Positions 6,427-8,556 of a DNA stretch of 8,556 bases are shown here, piece after piece; positions within the stretch are counted from its first letter, which is position 1, and every line of letters starts with the position of its first letter. The DNA comes from Methanothrix sp. (GTDB lineage Archaea; Halobacteriota; Methanosarcinia; Methanotrichales; Methanotrichaceae): assembly GCA_028688535.1 (NCBI GenBank), contig JAQTXY010000058.1, positions 1 to 8,556 of the forward strand. The letters are read 5' to 3'. The position numbers and the translations under genes are program-made. Below the pieces are notes generated by a model. That model did not search any database. It was given only the letters and a program-made list of their open reading frames with translations, and was not told the DNA's origin.

Positions 6427-7059
6427 GTGCCTGAGATGGCCCTGGAATGGCAGGCCATGTTGGTCAAAGAGATGCGCAGAAAGGCCATTCATCTCTCCGG
6501 CCTATCTGTGCCTTTAGGCCTCATCTTCCTGGGGCCTGAAGTTACTGCGATCGCCATAGCTCTTGTGATGGCTGCCTCTTTGCTGCTGGAGGCGGCGCGG
6601 CTCCGGGGAAAGATCCGGCTGCCGGAGATACGCGATCACGAGGAGACAAGGGTTGCCGGCTACATCTACTACATGGCGGGCAGCCTCCTCTCTGTGCTGT
6701 TCTTCCCGCCCGGCATTGCCATAACCGCCATGCTCTTTCTCTCTCTGGGTGATACGGTTAGCGGCCTTGCCGGATCTATTTTGAAGAACTGCGATGTGCG
6801 GGGCGCGGCTGCACCCGCGGGAAGAGGGCGCATCAAGCCCCTGCCGGTGCTGGCCGTCATGTTCGCCGCATGTCTTTTAATCGGCTATCTCGCCTCTGGC
6901 CTTTCCGGGATCTCTTTTCCCATCTACCTGGCGGGAGCGGCGGCTGCTACCTTCGCTGATGGAGTGGCTATTATCATCAGAGGGAAAAGTCTGGATGACA
7001 ACTTCTCCATACCGGTGTTTTCAGGCGCGCTGATGAGTGCTGTCGCCTTAATTAGTTGA
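6427..7059 (+). CDS. DGK1/dolichol-kinase-like integral membrane protein
   Basis: The protein is predicted to be a polytopic membrane enzyme of the CTP-dependent lipid kinase group (DGK1, SEC59/dolichol kinase, VTE5), often labelled phosphatidate cytidylyltransferase-like. Members phosphorylate diacylglycerol, polyprenols or phytol. Visible motifs are E15-MRRK-AIH22 near the N-terminus, SLGDTVSGLAG (106-116) and DDNFSIPVFSG (190-200). There are about six hydrophobic segments. The K-x-x-E-G block usually present between the last two motifs is not clear; GRGRIKPLP (132-140) occupies that place, and the usual Glu before DDN appears as Asp (FADG), so activity should not be assumed. GTG 6427 is chosen because GGGAG ends 7 nt upstream; ATG 6436 is less well spaced. 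A polyprenol kinase serving lipid-linked glycosylation is one plausible role in an archaeon. Confidence 0.75.
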   Translation: MPEMALEWQAMLVKEMRRKAIHLSGLSVPLGLIFLGPEVTAIAIALVMAASLLLEAARLRGKIRLPEIRDHEETRVAGYIYYMAGSLLSVLFFPPGIAITAMLFLSLGDTVSGLAGSILKNCDVRGAAAPAGRGRIKPLPVLAVMFAACLLIGYLASGLSGISFPIYLAGAAAATFADGVAIIIRGKSLDDNFSIPVFSGALMSAVALIS

Positions 7060-7111
7060 GTGTGATTCCTGAGCCAACCGCATTGCTTTCTGGTTTACCC
7101 AATTGAACATG

Positions 7112-7180
7112 ATTGCAAGCTTCGCGCTCTTCGCGGCTTCGCGTGAGATTTAGGTGCATCACGCAAAGACGCGAAGCTGC
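7112..7180. repeat. GC-rich imperfect palindrome, probably a dispersed repeat
   Basis: GCTTCGCG (7119-7126) pairs with CGCGAAGC (7170-7177), and inside it GCGTGA (7141-7146) pairs with TCACGC (7159-7164) around a 12-nt loop. The left arm holds three copies of TTCGCG and is about nine bases longer than the right. GCA/TGC extend the outer stem. The CpG-rich block stands out in an A/T-rich spacer. The right half, ACGCAAAGACGCGAAGC, resembles short palindromic repeats I have seen scattered in many genomes, but that is recollection. No T-run follows it. Confidence 0.55.
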
Positions 7181-7230
7181 ATAGTTTTGATAGATGATGA
7201 TTAATTCTTATCCTGCACTAGTTCATGGAA

Positions 7231-7246
7231 AAGGTTTTTTAAAGTA
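7231..7246 (+). promoter_or_regulatory. Candidate box A for adk
   Basis: TTTTTTAAAGTA preceded by purine-rich GGAAAAGG (BRE-like) lies about 70 nt before ATG 7313. A start site near 7267 would give a leader of about 45 nt containing the strong AGGAGG. It is the best promoter candidate in this spacer. Confidence 0.5.
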
Positions 7247-7312
7247 TGGCACCCCTTTCACGCACAAAAGCGGCAATTGCTGCTCTGACAAGGGAATTTA
7301 GGAGGAAATGGA

Positions 7313-7957
7313 ATGGATATTATTCTGATCGGTCCACCGGGATCCGGCAAAGGCACACAGGCCAAGATGATCGTAGACAAGTACCATGTCAAGCACGTCT
7401 CCACCGGAGACATTCTGCGAGAGAACGTTCGCAATGGAACTCCCCTCGGCGTTGAGGCCAAAAAGTTCATGGATGCCGGCAAGCTGGTTCCGGATGCTCT
7501 TCTCATTGATATCATTAAGGATCGCCTGGCCAAGGATGATGTTAAGGGCGGATGGATGCTGGATGGTTTCCCCAGGACCATGCCCCAAGCAGAGGCATTG
7601 GATAAGATCCTTCCCGCTCTCGGCCAGAAGATCGATGTCGTTCTGAACATCGATGTTCCCGATGCAGAGCTGGTCAAGCGCGTGACCGGCAGGCGGATGT
7701 GCAAGTGCGGCGCTACCTACCATGTTACCTTCAATAAGCCAAAAGTGGAAGGAAAGTGCGATGCCTGCGGCGGCGACCTCTACCAGAGGGCGGACGATAC
7801 CGAGGCCACAGTCAAGCAGAGACTGAACGCCTACCACGCCCAGACCCAGCCTTTGATCGACTACTACAACAAGAGAAAGCTCGTCGCCACCGTTCTCGGT
7901 GTGGGCGATATCAAGGCCATCTTCGGCGAAGTGGTCAAGGCTCTGGATAAGTATTAG
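7313..7957 (+). CDS. adk: Adenylate kinase, zinc-LID long form
   Basis: Adenylate kinase interconverts ATP + AMP and 2 ADP in the cytosol, which matters in acetate-using methanogens whose acetate activation releases AMP. The 214 residues match the long bacterial-type enzyme rather than the shorter archaeal trimeric AdkA. The P-loop is GPPGSGKGT (7-15), the AMP site STGDILRE (30-37), and DGFPRT lies at 84-89. The LID domain carries C130-x-C132 and C149-x2-C152, a likely zinc site, in CKCGATYH and CDACGGDLYQR. The first pair has one residue between the cysteines instead of the common two. ATG 7313 has AGGAGG ending 7 nt upstream; ATG 7308 is out of frame and soon stops. The gene stands alone, with a candidate promoter before it and a T7 run after it. 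Confidence 0.97.
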   Translation: MDIILIGPPGSGKGTQAKMIVDKYHVKHVSTGDILRENVRNGTPLGVEAKKFMDAGKLVPDALLIDIIKDRLAKDDVKGGWMLDGFPRTMPQAEALDKILPALGQKIDVVLNIDVPDAELVKRVTGRRMCKCGATYHVTFNKPKVEGKCDACGGDLYQRADDTEATVKQRLNAYHAQTQPLIDYYNKRKLVATVLGVGDIKAIFGEVVKALDKY

Positions 7958-7970
7958 TAATACTATTCAT

Positions 7971-7983
7971 AACTTTTTTTAAA
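7971..7983 (+). terminator. T-run terminator after adk
   Basis: Seven T (7974-7980) lie 17 nt after the adk stop without a clear hairpin, as is common for archaeal T-tract termination. TTTTTTTAAAC could also act as a TATA-like element for the next ORF. Confidence 0.5.
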
Positions 7984-8091
7984 CAGATTTTCTGTTGGCA
8001 ATCCAATAGACTAATCTTTGAAACGCCTAATCATATTGCGATAGAAATTGTACTAGATCCAGTCAGTCTGGCCGCTTTAGCTGCTTCCTTT

Positions 8092-8532
8092 TTGGCTAAA
8101 GGCGCGGAAGTCTTTACAAAAACTGCAGGGGAAAAGCTGGGAGGAAAGATCGTCGAGCTATCCCAAGCGGTAGCTGATAAATTAAAAGGAGATTCTTATG
8201 CGGAGCAGACTCTAGCCCGTGCCAAGGAGATGCCTGAATCAGAAGATCGGCAGAGTGCCCTCAAAGGCATCTTGACGGAAAAGATGAAAGCGAACTCGGT
8301 TTTTGCTGAGGTGATTGGCAAGATCCTTGATGAAGTGCAGAACGGTGCAGCTTCAGCTAAAATTGTCTTCGATCAGAGGGGGCAGAACGTTGGAACCCAA
8401 ATCAATAAAGCGCTCTGGGGCACGGGAAGGCCGGTCGAGCCTGAAGGCCAGGTGTGCCAGCTTCTGGTAAGGGGAGTTTTCCGGGCGCTGGATTTTGAGA
8501 AACGATGTCAGTTTGCTAATACTATTAGTTGA
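8092..8532 (+). CDS. Helical adaptor-like ORF, start uncertain, possible remnant
   Basis: The first ~85 residues are Ala/Lys/Glu-rich helices. Landmarks are FTKTAGEKLGGKI (8-20), YAEQTLARAKEMPESEDRQSALKGIL (36-61) and FDQRGQNVGTQIN (93-105). This order, a helical module followed by F-D-Q-R-G-Q-x-V-x-x-Q-x-N, resembles adaptor or effector-associated modules of cyanobacterial and methanogen multi-domain conflict proteins; I judge this from memory. The frame stays open upstream to 7951. Residues before TTG 8092 (VLDPVSLAALAASFLAKGAE, from 8050) look like the natural start of the module, yet no ATG, GTG or TTG precedes them; ATT 8047 stands where a start would fit. TTG 8092 lacks a Shine-Dalgarno. 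The tail after QIN looks unrelated to the rest. It may be a decayed or truncated gene with no effector partner. Confidence 0.45.
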   Translation: MAKGAEVFTKTAGEKLGGKIVELSQAVADKLKGDSYAEQTLARAKEMPESEDRQSALKGILTEKMKANSVFAEVIGKILDEVQNGAASAKIVFDQRGQNVGTQINKALWGTGRPVEPEGQVCQLLVRGVFRALDFEKRCQFANTIS

Positions 8533-8556
8533 TAATTATAACCTAGCAACCACGGC

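Noticed and set aside
5239..6492. A 417-codon open frame on the minus strand
   Set aside because: It lies almost wholly opposite glyS, whose motifs 2 and 3 and anticodon domain are unmistakable. Its translation shows no family motif, is rich in His and Leu, and is a by-product of glyS codon use.
7194..7285. Possible C/D box RNA: ATGATGA at 7194-7200 with CTGA at 7282-7285
   Set aside because: The boxes are about 90 nt apart, further than usual for archaeal C/D RNAs. There are no C'/D' boxes between them and no closing stem.
7258..7837. Open frames on the minus strand opposite adk
   Set aside because: Mirror frames of a highly conserved gene, with low-complexity Ser/Arg-rich translation and no support from start signals.
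8395..8532. A frameshift that would explain the unusual tail of the last ORF
   Set aside because: The other plus-strand frames soon hit stops and give no better continuation after QIN, so I cannot support a simple frameshift; truncation or recombination remains possible.

Overview
The window reads as archaeal, most likely a methanogen of the Methanothrix (Methanosaeta)/Methanosarcinales group. Archaeal signs seen in the sequence are a Taw2-type tRNA wyosine enzyme, an archaeal/eukaryotic-type single-chain glycyl-tRNA synthetase, a tRNA-Gln with the archaeal A1-U72 first pair and no encoded CCA, A/T-rich box-A promoters, T-run terminators and several TTG/GTG starts. The adenylate kinase is the long, zinc-LID 'bacterial' form, which I recall as usual for Methanosarcinales. 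The genus is an inference from overall protein character, not from a marker gene.

Layout. (1) 1-2699, plus strand: the 3' part of a single-pass membrane protein with a glycosylation-sequon-rich outer domain, overlapping taw2, followed 21 nt later by a UlaG-like metallo-beta-lactamase-fold hydrolase. These probably form one transcription unit. (2) 2733-2805: tRNA-Gln(CUG). (3) 2930-3256, minus strand: a 108-residue protein of unknown function, convergent with the tRNA and divergent from hsp20. (4) 3385-4105: an Hsp20 small heat shock protein with a clear promoter. A palindrome CTAAC-N5-GTTAG lies between the TATA box and the predicted start site; this is the motif described for the Archaeoglobus heat-shock regulator HSR1. 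(5) 4106-4650: an A/T-rich spacer with a bulged hairpin and one doubtful small membrane ORF. (6) 4651-7059: glyS followed 21 nt later by a DGK1/dolichol-kinase-like membrane protein. (7) 7060-7312: a spacer with a GC-rich imperfect palindrome. (8) 7313-7957: adk with a strong ribosome binding site and a T-run terminator. (9) 7958-8556: a helical ORF without a convincing start codon that resembles the adaptor modules attached to effectors or NTPases in conflict systems. It is possibly a remnant.

Most genes are housekeeping: tRNA modification, tRNA-Gln, glycine charging, adenylate balance and protein folding. Two features may touch the same process: the sequon-rich surface protein and the polyprenol/diacylglycerol-kinase-like enzyme could both relate to lipid-linked N-glycosylation, though nothing in the sequence couples them. 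The parts most worth follow-up are the heat-shock operator, the orphan adaptor-like ORF and the sequon-rich membrane protein. I found no CRISPR array, insertion sequence, rRNA or complete defence system.
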